Counted from the stretch's first letter, positions 31,107-40,181 are shown. The stretch is 64,000 nucleotides of DNA from Bacillota bacterium (GCA_023460035.1 JAEWRN010000023.1:1-64000); one strand, 5' to 3'. Notes: a model not told the origin generated them from the sequence alone. A program made the numbers and translations.

Positions 31107-32312
31107 ATGGCATTGATTGTACAAAAGTTTGGCGGCAGCTCGGTCGCAAACCGCGAGCGGCTGTTTAATGTGGCGCGCATTATAGCAAGTACGCGCAACG
31201 CCGGCAACGATGTGATTGTGGTGGTTTCAGCCCAGGGTGACACCACCGATGATCTGATGGAAAAGGCGGGCGAGATCACCGCCGACCCGTCTGGCCGCGA
31301 AATGGACATGCTGCTGGCCGCGGGGGAACAGATTTCGTGCGCGCTGCTTTGCATGGCACTGGCAGAGCTTGGCTGCAAAGCCATTTCGCTGCTGGGTTGG
31401 CAGGCGGGCTTTTTGACCGACCGCAACCACCAAAAAGCCCGCATTCGCAAGGTGGACACCGAGCGGTTGGAGTGTGAGGTGGGCAAAAACCAGGTCGTGG
31501 TGGTGGCCGGGTTTCAGGGCCTTAACCGGGCAGATGATGTGACGACGTTGGGCCGCGGCGGCAGTGACACCAGCGCGGTGGCCATTGCGGCGGCAATGAA
31601 AGCCGACCTTTGCCAGATTTATACCGATGTGGAAGGTGTGTACACCGCGGACCCAAGGGTGGTGGGCAAAGCAAAAAAGCTGTCGCAGATTAGCTTTGAT
31701 GAAATGCTGGAGCTTGCCACACTGGGTGCCCAGGTGCTGAACAACCGCTCGGTAGAGCTTGCAAAAAAATACAATGTGCGGCTGGAGGTTCTGTCAAGCA
31801 TGAACCCGGTGCCCGGCACAATCGTAAAGGAGGTCGCGTCGATGGAAGGCATGATGATCAAAGGGGTGGCGAAGGACGAAAACGTCTCGTCGATTTCGGT
31901 GCTGGGGGTGCACGACACACCGGGCATCGCGTTTAAGGTGTTCAGTCTGCTGGCGCAGCGCAAAATTAATGTAGACCTGATTTTGCAAAGCGTGGGGCGC
32001 GATGGCACAAAGGATTTGTCGTTTACCGTGCCCACCACCGACCGCAAAGCGGCGGTAGAGGTGCTGACCGAGCACCTTTCGTTGTTTGGCGGGCAGCGGG
32101 TGCAGTTTGACGATGACGTGGCCAAGGTGTCGGTCGTCGGTGCGGGCATGCAAAGCCATTCTAATGTGGCCTCTACCATGTTTGAGGCATTGTATGAGAG
32201 CAATATCAATATCCGTATGATCTCGACCAGCGAAATTAAAATTTCAGTGCTGATCGACAAAGCCGATGCCAATAAGGCGGTAAACGCGATTCACGAGGCA
32301 TTTGTGGGTTGA
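31107..32312 (+). CDS. lysC: aspartate kinase
   Basis: 401 residues, ATG with GGGAGG upstream. Starts with VQKFGGSSVANRER, the kinase signature; GRGGSDTSAVAIAAAMKAD and YTDVEGVYTADPR complete the catalytic domain; two ACT domains follow (~265-400, HDTPGIAFKVFSLLAQRKINVDL). It makes aspartyl phosphate, the entry step for lysine, threonine and methionine, and is feedback regulated through the ACT domains. No diaminopimelate genes are linked. It ends the pheB-like/hom/thrB/lysC set. Confidence 0.96.
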   Translation: MALIVQKFGGSSVANRERLFNVARIIASTRNAGNDVIVVVSAQGDTTDDLMEKAGEITADPSGREMDMLLAAGEQISCALLCMALAELGCKAISLLGWQAGFLTDRNHQKARIRKVDTERLECEVGKNQVVVVAGFQGLNRADDVTTLGRGGSDTSAVAIAAAMKADLCQIYTDVEGVYTADPRVVGKAKKLSQISFDEMLELATLGAQVLNNRSVELAKKYNVRLEVLSSMNPVPGTIVKEVASMEGMMIKGVAKDENVSSISVLGVHDTPGIAFKVFSLLAQRKINVDLILQSVGRDGTKDLSFTVPTTDRKAAVEVLTEHLSLFGGQRVQFDDDVAKVSVVGAGMQSHSNVASTMFEALYESNINIRMISTSEIKISVLIDKADANKAVNAIHEAFVG

Positions 32313-32341
32313 GTTTTGGGGCGTTTTGACATACAATACAG

Positions 32342-32371
32342 AGCAGGGGAACCAGAGCCCCTGCTTTTTTG
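32342..32371 (+). terminator. terminator of the threonine-pathway operon
   Basis: AGCAGGGG pairs with CCCCTGCT and is followed by six T. Confidence 0.85.
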
Positions 32372-32437
32372 TTTTACTGCCTGACCTGCCGTTATCTTCA
32401 CTGCGGCAAGCTCGTTTGAATAGAAGGAGGCTTTTCA

Positions 32438-33346
32438 TTGCAACCCAAACAGCCATCACAAGACCCACAGCGCCAGACATACCACAGCAGGCAGCCGCTG
32501 TCACCACAGCAGCGCGCGGCGCAGCGCCGGCGGCAGCGGGCACAGCGGATGCGCAACCGCCTGCTGGGGATGCTGGTACTGTTGGGGGCGCTTTCGTTGT
32601 TTGCGTGGGGCATTACCGAAATGCTGACGCGTGACCCGTTGCACGGTGTCAGCCAGTCGGCGGCGACACAAAGCCCGGCACCCACCCAAACACCGGTTGC
32701 GACTGTGGTGCCCACCCAAACGCCGCCGGCACAAACCGCAGCCCCGCAGGCAACGGCAGTACCTGTGGCCGAAACAGAAGGGGAGAATGCATGGATGTTG
32801 CGCCTTGTCAATCACACCCATCCGCTGCCGGATGATTTTACGGTGGAGCTGGGCACATTGCCCAATGGGCTGCAGTTTGACGCGCGGGCCATCGACCAGC
32901 TTGAAAAAATGCTGGATGACGGCAATGCGAGTGGCCTGCAACTGATGGTCTGCTCTGCCTACCGCAGCATTGCGCGGCAGGACCAACTGTTTGAACAAAT
33001 GAAACAGCAGTATATTGCGCAGGGCATGACCGAGCAGGAAGCTTACGACAAAACGTCAACCATTCGCACCCCGCATGCCTGCAGCGAGCATTCCAGCGGG
33101 CTTGCGGCGGATATTGTCGCAGTCAATTACCAGACGCTGGACGACGGGTTTGGCGACACGCCGGAGGCAAAATGGCTTGCGGCGCACGCGGTGGAATACG
33201 GTTTTATCCTGCGTTACCCCAAAGACAAAGAGGATATTACCGGCATCATCTGGGAGCCCTGGCATTTCCGCTATGTCGGGGTAGAAAATGCGCAAAAAAT
33301 CAATGACAGCGGCCTTTGCCTTGAAGAATATTTGGGCGAAGCTTAA
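32438..33346 (+). CDS. VanY-like D-alanyl-D-alanine carboxypeptidase (M15B), membrane-anchored
   Basis: 302 residues, TTG at 32438 behind AGAAGGAGG. A basic, Gln-rich cytoplasmic end (1-45), a single membrane helix (~47-63, MLVLLGALSLFAWGITEML), then a Thr/Pro/Ala linker (~75-110) and the peptidase domain. Zinc and catalytic residues fit M15B: SAYRSIARQ, SEHSSGLAADIV (His and Asp) and IWEPWHFRYVG (Glu and His). It trims the terminal D-Ala of peptidoglycan stems. No van cluster around it, so housekeeping wall editing is likely. Confidence 0.92.
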   Translation: MQPKQPSQDPQRQTYHSRQPLSPQQRAAQRRRQRAQRMRNRLLGMLVLLGALSLFAWGITEMLTRDPLHGVSQSAATQSPAPTQTPVATVVPTQTPPAQTAAPQATAVPVAETEGENAWMLRLVNHTHPLPDDFTVELGTLPNGLQFDARAIDQLEKMLDDGNASGLQLMVCSAYRSIARQDQLFEQMKQQYIAQGMTEQEAYDKTSTIRTPHACSEHSSGLAADIVAVNYQTLDDGFGDTPEAKWLAAHAVEYGFILRYPKDKEDITGIIWEPWHFRYVGVENAQKINDSGLCLEEYLGEA

Positions 33347-33374
33347 TTTTACACATTCATGCGGTAAAATAAAA

Positions 33375-33403
33375 TTGTATGGGCCGCAAAAATCGTCTAT
33401 AAT
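33375..33403 (+). promoter_or_regulatory. promoter of the M16-M16-lgt-folD operon
   Basis: TTGTAT (33375-33380), 17 bases, TATAAT (33398-33403). About 75 bases ahead of the first start codon. Confidence 0.8.
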
Positions 33404-33477
33404 AAAACACACGCCCTGAAAACAGCGCGCCTGTAAGCGGGGGCGCTTTGGGCAGATTGAAGAACAGGGAGAATTTT

Positions 33478-34749
33478 ATGCAGCGAAAAGAACTTGACGG
33501 CGCCGCGGCACTGACCGTGCTGGACGCCGAGCAATTCAAAACCAGCCGCATCAGCATTTACTTTATTCTGCCGTCACAGCGGCAGACAGCCACCGCCTTT
33601 GCACTGCTGCCCCAGCTGTTAGAGCGCGGGTATGCGGGCTGCCCGGACATGACGGCGCTTTCACGCAAGCTGGCGGCCCTGTATGGGGCCAACCTGTCGG
33701 CCGACAGCTCGATGCAGGGGGGCAACCGCGTCATCAGCATCAGCATCAGCGGGTTGCGCGATGCCTATGCGCTGCACGGTGAGCCGCTGTCAGCCGCCTA
33801 TGCCGAAGTGCTGTTTGGCGCGGCGTTTGAGCCGTATTTTGTCGGCGGGGTGTTTGACCCCCATGCCGTTGCGGTAGAAAAAGAAAAACTGCGCGAGTTG
33901 CTGGAGGGCGAAATCAACAACAAGCGGGGCTATTGCATTAAGCAGGCACGCAGAAAATTCTTTGGCGATTCGCCTGCCGGTATTGAGCGCAGCGGCTATT
34001 TAGAGGACATTGACGACGTTACGCCGCGGGCGCTGACACAAGCCTATGTAGAGATGGTTGCGAGCGCAAGCATTGAAGTGATGGTGCTGGGTGCGGACGC
34101 CGGCAGGGTAGAAGAGATGCTGCGCGAAAAGCTGGCCAAATTGCAACGCACCCCCACCACGGTGCTGCCTCCTGTGGCAATGCCCGCCGTGCCGGTGCAG
34201 ACCTTTGCCGAGCCGGTGGATGCCGTGCAGGGCAAGCTGTGCCTGATGTTCACCGCGGGGCGGGTGCTGACAAAAGACGAGCTGGGCGTCATGCGCAGCG
34301 CGGCGGCCCTGTTTGGCGGGCTGCCCACTTCGCGGCTGTTCCGCAATGTGCGCGAAAAGCAAAGCCTTTGCTATTATTGCGCCAGCTCGTTCTCTTACCT
34401 CACCTCGGCCATGAGCGTGGACAGCGGCATTGAACCGCAAAATGGGCCCAAGGTGCGGCAGGCGGTGTTAAACGAGCTTGCTGCCATGGTAAATGGGCCA
34501 ATTACCCAGCAAGAGCTGGACGAGACCCGCCTTGCACTGCTGGGTGCGCTGCGCGCGGTGAACGACAGCCTTGCGTCGATAGAGTTTTGGGCGTTCCGCG
34601 AAATTTTGCGCGGTAGTTTTGAAACGCCGCAGCAGGCCGAGCGGACAATCAACGAAACTACGGCAGAGCAAATTCAACAGGTGCTGTCGCTGTTTACGCT
34701 GTCGGTCAGCTATTTGTTGGCAAAAGGGGGCGCGGGCGTTGAGCAATAA
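33478..34749 (+). CDS. M16-family protein, YfmF-like, without the zinc motif
   Basis: 423 residues, ATG at 33478 with AGGGAGAA upstream. The M16 fold is visible (LPQLLERGYAGCPDMTALSRKLAALYGANL), but the zinc-binding HxxEH is replaced by LPQLLERG. The C-terminal half has the REKQSLCYYCASSFSYLTSAMSV segment typical of M16 partner subunits, including the Arg/Tyr pair. It is the non-catalytic partner of the next gene, as YfmF is to YfmH. In Bacillus the pair is linked to elongation factor P modification. Its last 11 bases overlap the next start. Confidence 0.88.
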   Translation: MQRKELDGAAALTVLDAEQFKTSRISIYFILPSQRQTATAFALLPQLLERGYAGCPDMTALSRKLAALYGANLSADSSMQGGNRVISISISGLRDAYALHGEPLSAAYAEVLFGAAFEPYFVGGVFDPHAVAVEKEKLRELLEGEINNKRGYCIKQARRKFFGDSPAGIERSGYLEDIDDVTPRALTQAYVEMVASASIEVMVLGADAGRVEEMLREKLAKLQRTPTTVLPPVAMPAVPVQTFAEPVDAVQGKLCLMFTAGRVLTKDELGVMRSAAALFGGLPTSRLFRNVREKQSLCYYCASSFSYLTSAMSVDSGIEPQNGPKVRQAVLNELAAMVNGPITQQELDETRLALLGALRAVNDSLASIEFWAFREILRGSFETPQQAERTINETTAEQIQQVLSLFTLSVSYLLAKGGAGVEQ

Positions 34750-36067
34750 CAATAAGGTGTTGCGGTCTGAAACGGTGCGCAGCAGCCGCGTGGACTTTAA
34801 ATATGAAAAGCTGACGATGGAAAACGGCCTGACGGTGCTGATTGCCCCGATGCCGGGCTACCGCACGGTGCAGGCGTCACTGGCGGTGGATTTTGGCTCG
34901 GTGGACCAAAGCTTTACACTGGACGGCGAGACCATCAGCCTGCCCGCCGGTGTTGCGCATTTTTTGGAACACAAAATGTTTGAAAGCGAAGACGGCGACG
35001 CGTTTGACCAGTACGCAAAAACCGGCGCGAGTGCCAATGCCTACACGGGGTTTGACCGCACCTGCTATGTGTTCAGCGCGACCGACCAGATAGACGAATC
35101 GCTGGACGTGCTGCTGGGGCTGGTGGCAAGCCCGTATTTTACCGAACAGACCATTGCCAAAGAGCAGGGCATTATTGGGCAGGAAATTCGCATGTACGAA
35201 GATTCGCCCGAGTGGCAGCTGCTGTTTTCGGCATTTTCTTGCCTGTATCACAACTGCCCCATTAAAGAGGACATTGCGGGCTCGGTTGAGTCAATCGCGC
35301 AGATCACCCCGCAGATGCTGTATGCCTGCACGGATGCCTTTTATACCCCGCAGCGCATGGTGCTTGCGGTGGCGGGCAACATCACCCGCGAGCAGGTGGT
35401 AGAGGCGCTGGGCCGTACCCCGCTGCCCCAAAGCGGCAAAACCGCACAAAAAATACAGCAGCAGGAGCCGCGCGAAATCGTAAAGCCGTTTGACGAGCGC
35501 ACGATGTCGATTGCGCGCCCGGTGCTGGGGGTCGCGTTTAAAGAGCAGCCCTGGCCGCGCGAGCAACGCGCCACGATGGAGGTTATTACCGACCTGCTTT
35601 GCGAGCTGATTGTGGGGGATACCACACCGCTGTACCGCAAATTGTACGACGAAGGCCTTGTGAACAGTGGCTTTTCGGGCGAGGTATTCAGCGGCGAGGG
35701 ATATGCCAGTATTATTTTTTCAGGCGAAACGCGCGACCCCGATGCGGTGCGCCTTGCACTGCTGGCAGAGATTGAGCGCCTGAAAAAAGAGGGAATTGGC
35801 GAAGAGGACTTTGAAATTTGCCGCAACCTGCTGTACGGCGAAGCTGTCAGCGAATTTGAAAGTGCCGACGATGTGGCGGGCTCTCTCTCATCCGGCCAGC
35901 TGCGCGGTGAAGAGCTGTTCTTTGAAGTGGAAACACTGGCTTCGCTGACCTGCGCGCAGGTGCAGCAGGCATTGAACACGCTGCTGCAACCGGAAACTAG
36001 CGCCATGGTGGTGCTGCGGCCCGGCGGCGATGCCGGTGACGGCATGGCGGAAGAAGAGGACGAATAG
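34739..36067 (+). CDS. M16-family zinc metallopeptidase, YfmH-like
   Basis: 442 residues. Start is TTG at 34739, with AAAAGGGGG 7 bases upstream inside the previous gene; the longer frame from 34619 is spurious. The zinc motif is HFLEHKMFE (~res 74-82), with the third ligand Glu in the following helix (EQGIIGQEIRMYED). A processing-type peptidase thought to work as a complex with its inactive partner. Coupled by overlap to the upstream gene and 50 bases ahead of lgt. Confidence 0.9.
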   Translation: MSNNNKVLRSETVRSSRVDFKYEKLTMENGLTVLIAPMPGYRTVQASLAVDFGSVDQSFTLDGETISLPAGVAHFLEHKMFESEDGDAFDQYAKTGASANAYTGFDRTCYVFSATDQIDESLDVLLGLVASPYFTEQTIAKEQGIIGQEIRMYEDSPEWQLLFSAFSCLYHNCPIKEDIAGSVESIAQITPQMLYACTDAFYTPQRMVLAVAGNITREQVVEALGRTPLPQSGKTAQKIQQQEPREIVKPFDERTMSIARPVLGVAFKEQPWPREQRATMEVITDLLCELIVGDTTPLYRKLYDEGLVNSGFSGEVFSGEGYASIIFSGETRDPDAVRLALLAEIERLKKEGIGEEDFEICRNLLYGEAVSEFESADDVAGSLSSGQLRGEELFFEVETLASLTCAQVQQALNTLLQPETSAMVVLRPGGDAGDGMAEEEDE

Positions 36068-36117
36068 CCGCCCGCTTTACACAATAAGAAACAACAGGAA
36101 ATGAGGCGTTCCAGACA

Positions 36118-37152
36118 ATGACAAATCTTGTTCAGTTCCCTGGCCTGGGGTTGTCGTTTACAATCAACCGTGTGGCGTTTTCCATCGGCGATTTTGCGAT
36201 TTACTGGTATGGCATTTTAATTGGCACCGGCATGCTGCTGGCCATGCTGTACGCATTTCGCATGGCGCCGCGCCTTGGCATCAATGTGGACCGCATGATC
36301 GACGTCATTTTTATCGGCGCGGTGATGGCCGTTATTTGTGCGCGCGCTTACTACGTCATCTTTGCGCCGTTTAAGTACACGTCGTTTGCGCAAATGCTGG
36401 ATATCCGCGACGGCGGGCTTGCCATTTACGGCGGCGTGCTGGGTGCGTTTATCTTTGGCGGGCTTGCAAGCAAATGGCGCAAGGTACCTATTTTACCCAT
36501 GTTTGATATCACGGCTATCGGCTTTTTAATCGGTCAATGTCTGGGCCGCTGGGGCAACTTTGTCAACCAGGAGGCCTTTGGCACCAACACCACAATGCCC
36601 TGGGGCATGATCAGCCCGCAGACGACCGCCTATTTGACCTCGGTGCAGCAAACCCTCGCTGCGCAGGGGGTGCAGGTCGACCCGCAGATGCCGGTACACC
36701 CCACGTTTTTATACGAGTCGCTTTGGTGCTTGATTGGCTTTATCGGCCTTGCCCTTTATCTAAAACACCGGCATTTTAACGGCGAAATTGTGCTGCTGTA
36801 TGTGTTTTGGTATGGCACCGGCCGCGCATGGATTGAAGGCCTGCGCACCGACAGCCTGTATGTCACCGGCAGCCTGCGCATGAGCCAGCTGCTGGCGGTC
36901 ATCTCCGCGCTGGCGGCGCTGATTACCTGGCTGTACCTGCGCTGGGTCATTTACCGCAAAACCCCGGCACTGGGCTGGGTAGCAGTGCCCGCAGGTGAAG
37001 CGGCAACAGTACAAGAGGCAGCGACGGCAGAAACGGCACCGGCAGAAGCGGCACCGCAGCCGGCAGAGGAAGAAGAGCAGCCTGTGGCGGGCGAAGCTGC
37101 GCAGCAGGTGCAACAGGATGCGAAGGAGGAAGAACCCCATGCAGAGAATTGA
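36118..37152 (+). CDS. lgt: prolipoprotein diacylglyceryl transferase
   Basis: 344 residues, with seven membrane helices to about residue 280. The signature GQCLGRWGNFVNQEAFG (~140-156) contains the conserved Arg/Asn; LAIYGGVLGAF and YGTGRAWIEGLRTDSLY are further Lgt motifs. It adds diacylglycerol to the cysteine of lipoprotein precursors. A 55-residue Ala/Glu/Pro-rich acidic tail (from ~290, EAATAETAPAEAAPQPAEEE) extends beyond the normal C-terminus and is unlike the family core. The tail's last 14 bases overlap the folD start. Confidence 0.95.
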   Translation: MTNLVQFPGLGLSFTINRVAFSIGDFAIYWYGILIGTGMLLAMLYAFRMAPRLGINVDRMIDVIFIGAVMAVICARAYYVIFAPFKYTSFAQMLDIRDGGLAIYGGVLGAFIFGGLASKWRKVPILPMFDITAIGFLIGQCLGRWGNFVNQEAFGTNTTMPWGMISPQTTAYLTSVQQTLAAQGVQVDPQMPVHPTFLYESLWCLIGFIGLALYLKHRHFNGEIVLLYVFWYGTGRAWIEGLRTDSLYVTGSLRMSQLLAVISALAALITWLYLRWVIYRKTPALGWVAVPAGEAATVQEAATAETAPAEAAPQPAEEEEQPVAGEAAQQVQQDAKEEEPHAEN

Positions 37153-37993
37153 CGGCAAAGCGCTTGCGGCCAAGGTCAAGCAAGACACCGCGGCAGAGGT
37201 GGAACAGCTGCGGCAAAAGGGCATTGTGCCAAAGCTGACCGTCATTCTGGTGGGGGACGACTCTGCAAGCAAGGCCTATGTGGGCGGCAAGGCGCGCGAC
37301 TGCGAACAATGCGGCATTGAAAGCGAAGTGCTGCACCTGCCCGACACGACGACCGAAGAGGAGCTATTGCTGCAAATTGCGCAGCGCAACGCAGACCCCG
37401 CCGTCAGCGGCTTGTTGGTACAGCTGCCGCTGCCCGCACAGATTAGCGAAAAAAAGGTCATTGACGCCATCGACTCCGCAAAGGACGTGGACGGGTTTAC
37501 CCCGGTCAACGTGGGGCGCATGGTGATTGGCGAAGACTGCTTTTTGCCCTGCACCCCGGCAGGTTGCATTGAACTGCTGCACGCCACCGGTGTGCCACTT
37601 GCGGGCAAGCATGCGGTGGTGCTGGGCCGCAGCAATATTGTGGGCAAGCCCATGGCGTTGCTGCTGTTGCGCGAAAACGCCACGGTGACCATCTGCCATT
37701 CCAAAACAAAAGACCTTGCGGCCATCGCCGCGAGTGCCGATATTTTGGTCGCCGCCATTGGCCGCCGCCACTTTGTCACGGCGGACATGGTAAAAGACGG
37801 TGCGCTGGTGATTGACGTGGGCATCAACCGCGGCGAAGACGGCAAGCTGACCGGCGATGTAAACGAGGCGGCATTGGCCGAAAAAAGCGGCTATATCACC
37901 CCGGTGCCGGGCGGTGTTGGGCTGATGACCCGTGCCATGCTGATGGTGAACACCGTGCGCGCGGCAAAAAGGCAGAACGGCATTGCCGAATAA
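37139..37993 (+). CDS. folD: methylenetetrahydrofolate dehydrogenase / cyclohydrolase
   Basis: 284 residues from ATG at 37139, behind GGAGGAAG and overlapping lgt by 14 bases. SKAYVGGKARDCEQCGIES holds the catalytic Lys region (Y-x-x-x-K), and SGLLVQLPLP and VVLGRSNIVGKPMALLLL are the substrate and NADP motifs. The enzyme interconverts methylene- and formyl-tetrahydrofolate. Last gene of the operon; a new promoter for rplU follows. Confidence 0.96.
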   Translation: MQRIDGKALAAKVKQDTAAEVEQLRQKGIVPKLTVILVGDDSASKAYVGGKARDCEQCGIESEVLHLPDTTTEEELLLQIAQRNADPAVSGLLVQLPLPAQISEKKVIDAIDSAKDVDGFTPVNVGRMVIGEDCFLPCTPAGCIELLHATGVPLAGKHAVVLGRSNIVGKPMALLLLRENATVTICHSKTKDLAAIAASADILVAAIGRRHFVTADMVKDGALVIDVGINRGEDGKLTGDVNEAALAEKSGYITPVPGGVGLMTRAMLMVNTVRAAKRQNGIAE

Positions 37994-38035
37994 TACGGCT
38001 TTCGGTGCTATTTGCCTGCTATGAGGCGGTTTTAC

Positions 38036-38065
38036 TTGACATGCGCTGCACGGCTATGGTATAGT
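38036..38065 (+). promoter_or_regulatory. promoter of rplU-rpmA
   Basis: Perfect TTGACA (38036-38041), 18 bases, TGG plus TATAGT (38060-38065), an extended -10. The strong boxes fit a ribosomal-protein promoter. Confidence 0.85.
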
Positions 38066-38071
38066 ATTAAA

Positions 38072-38156
38072 GCCGCATGTGAAGGGCTTTTGAAGTGGCT
38101 TGTAAGTTTTACGGGCCCGCCTGATGCAGCGAGACTTGAAAAAAGAGGTTATCCGA
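38072..38156 (+). promoter_or_regulatory. 5' leader of rplU, possible L21 leader
   Basis: About 85 untranslated bases, GC-rich, ahead of the rplU ribosome site. The L21 leader of Firmicutes is an autoregulatory hairpin element in this same place; I infer the same role from position, not from a fold I could verify. Confidence 0.4.
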
Positions 38157-38468
38157 ATGTACGCAGTGATCGTTACCGGCGGTAAACAGTACCGCGTTCA
38201 AAAGGGCGATGTCATCTACGTCGAGAAGTTGCCGGCAGAGGCAGGCAACGAGGTCACGTTTGACCAGGTTCTCGCAGTAGGCGAAGATGGCGCCGTCAAG
38301 TTTGGCACACCGGTTGTTGAGGGTGCAAGCGTCAAAGGCAACGTTGAAAAGCAGGGCAAAGGCAAAAAGCTGTATATCCTGCGCTACCGTGCAAAGAAGG
38401 GCAGCATGCGCAAAATTGGCCATCGTCAGCCCTTCACTAAAGTTACCATTACAGAAATTGTTGGTTAA
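38157..38468 (+). CDS. rplU: 50S ribosomal protein L21
   Basis: 103 residues from ATG at 38157 (AAGAGG upstream). MYAVIVTGGKQYRVQKGDVIYVEKL and the C-terminus KKGSMRKIGHRQPFTKVTITEI are diagnostic. Only 18 bases separate it from rpmA; the protease gene prp (ysxB) that stands between them in most Firmicutes is absent. Confidence 0.97.
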   Translation: MYAVIVTGGKQYRVQKGDVIYVEKLPAEAGNEVTFDQVLAVGEDGAVKFGTPVVEGASVKGNVEKQGKGKKLYILRYRAKKGSMRKIGHRQPFTKVTITEIVG

Positions 38469-38486
38469 TCGGGAGGTGTAATCAGT

Positions 38487-38738
38487 ATGGCACATAAAAA
38501 AGGCGGCGGCTCTACTAAAAACGGCCGTGATTCAGAGTCCAAGCGTTTGGGCGCAAAACGCGCCGACGGCCAGTTCGTTCTCGCCGGCAACATTCTCGTG
38601 CGTCAGCGCGGTACCCACATTCATCCGGGTGAGAATGTTGGTCTGGGCAGCGACGACACACTGTTTGCTCTCACCGACGGCGTCGTTCGTTTCGAGCGTC
38701 TCGGCAAAGACCGCAAAAAGGTCAGCGTGAAGCAGTAA
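38487..38738 (+). CDS. rpmA: 50S ribosomal protein L27, without N-terminal extension
   Basis: 83 residues, ATG with GGGAGGTG upstream. It begins MAHKKGGGSTKNGRDS, the mature L27 end that reaches the peptidyl-transferase centre. Most Firmicutes instead encode a longer form with a LQFFASKKG-type leader that the Prp protease removes. The absence of that leader agrees with the absence of prp beside it. Ends at the terminator 38,760-38,793. Confidence 0.97.
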   Translation: MAHKKGGGSTKNGRDSESKRLGAKRADGQFVLAGNILVRQRGTHIHPGENVGLGSDDTLFALTDGVVRFERLGKDRKKVSVKQ

Positions 38739-38759
38739 CAGGCGTATAAAGCGAGAAGG

Positions 38760-38793
38760 GGGCAAAACGCGGCAGCGTTTTTGCCCTTTTTTT
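38760..38793 (+). terminator. terminator of rplU-rpmA
   Basis: GGGCAAAACGC pairs with GCGTTTTTGCCC (one bulge), then seven T. Confidence 0.88.
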
Positions 38794-38862
38794 CTGTTCG
38801 TAGGCATTTTAACTATGGCGGCCCGCATGGCTGCCGAACTACTACCGTGGAGGTGACGTTCT

Positions 38863-40131
38863 GTGTTCGTAGACGTGGCAAAAATCAGTATTCGCGCTGG
38901 CAAAGGTGGCGACGGCGCGGTATCGTTTCATAGAGAAAAATATGTGGCTGCCGGCGGGCCGGACGGCGGCGATGGCGGCCGCGGGGGAGATGTGGTTTTT
39001 GTAGCAGACCCCAACCTTTCCACCCTGATGGATTTTCGGTATAAGCGCAAATACGCCGCGCAGGACGGAGAAAACGGCAAAGCCAGCAACAGCTCCGGCA
39101 AGGCCGGCAGCAACCTTGTCATTCGGGTGCCGCAGGGCACGTTAATCAAAGACGCCAAAACCGGTGGGCTGATTGCCGATCTTTCGGATGAAAAGCCGGT
39201 TATTATCGCAAAAGGCGGCCGCGGCGGGCTTGGCAACCAGCATTTTGCAACCCCCACACGCCAGATCCCGCGCTTTGCAAAGCCGGGCCTGCAGGGTGAA
39301 GAGCTGTTGGTGCAGCTGGAGTTGAAGCTGATTGCCGATGTCGGGCTGATTGGGTTCCCCAACGTGGGCAAAAGCACGATCATCTCGTGCATCAGCGCGG
39401 CAAAGCCCAAAATTGCAAACTATCATTTTACCACCTTGTCCCCGGTGCTGGGGGTCGTGCGCGTGGCAGAGGAAGCCAGCTTTGTCGCGGCGGATATTCC
39501 CGGCCTGATTGAAGGTGCGGCGGACGGTATTGGCCTTGGGCACGACTTCTTGCGCCATGTCGAGCGCTGCCGCCTGCTGCTGCACGTCGTGGATGTTTCC
39601 GGCAGCGAGGGGCGTGACCCCAAAGAGGACTTTGAAAAGATTAACGAGGAGCTGGCGCGTTTTTCACCGGCGCTTGCCGCCCGCCCGCAGATTGTTGCGG
39701 CAAATAAATGCGACATTGCAACCGAAGAGCAGATTGCCGATTTCAGCGCGTTTATTGAAGAAAAGGGCCTGCGTTTGGTACTGGTCAGCGCGGCGACCGG
39801 CAAGGGCATCGACAAGCTGCCCGGCATTATTTACGAGCAGCTGCGTGAATTGCCGCCGGTAGAAACCTTTACCCCGGATTATGTAAAACCGGTGGCGGCC
39901 TGCAGTGGGCGCGAGTTTACCGCCCAGAAAGAGGAGGACGGCAGCTATACGGTGACCGCCCCCTGGCTGGAACGCATTTTGGAAGGCAGCAACCTGGACG
40001 ACTACGAAAGCCTGCAGTACTTCCAGACGCAGATTGCCGAGTTTGGCGTGCTGGATAAGCTGAAAGAGCTTGGCATGCAAGACGGTGACACCGTGCGCAT
40101 TGGCGACTTTGAATTTGATTACGTGTTCTAA
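38863..40131 (+). CDS. obg: GTPase Obg (ribosome assembly)
   Basis: 422 residues, GTG at 38863 with GGAGGTG upstream. Three domains: the glycine-rich Obg fold (1-158, KGGDGAVSFHREKYVAAGGP), the G domain with GFPNVGKST, DIPGLIEGA, NKCD and SAA motifs (160-330), and the OCT domain (~345-422). Obg binds the 50S precursor and is a ppGpp-responsive GTPase. Positioned after L21-L27 as in most bacteria. Confidence 0.97.
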   Translation: MFVDVAKISIRAGKGGDGAVSFHREKYVAAGGPDGGDGGRGGDVVFVADPNLSTLMDFRYKRKYAAQDGENGKASNSSGKAGSNLVIRVPQGTLIKDAKTGGLIADLSDEKPVIIAKGGRGGLGNQHFATPTRQIPRFAKPGLQGEELLVQLELKLIADVGLIGFPNVGKSTIISCISAAKPKIANYHFTTLSPVLGVVRVAEEASFVAADIPGLIEGAADGIGLGHDFLRHVERCRLLLHVVDVSGSEGRDPKEDFEKINEELARFSPALAARPQIVAANKCDIATEEQIADFSAFIEEKGLRLVLVSAATGKGIDKLPGIIYEQLRELPPVETFTPDYVKPVAACSGREFTAQKEEDGSYTVTAPWLERILEGSNLDDYESLQYFQTQIAEFGVLDKLKELGMQDGDTVRIGDFEFDYVF

Positions 40132-40181
40132 AAATAAACTCTGGCCGCGCCTGCGGTGTACTGCCCAAAGGAGGAATATGG

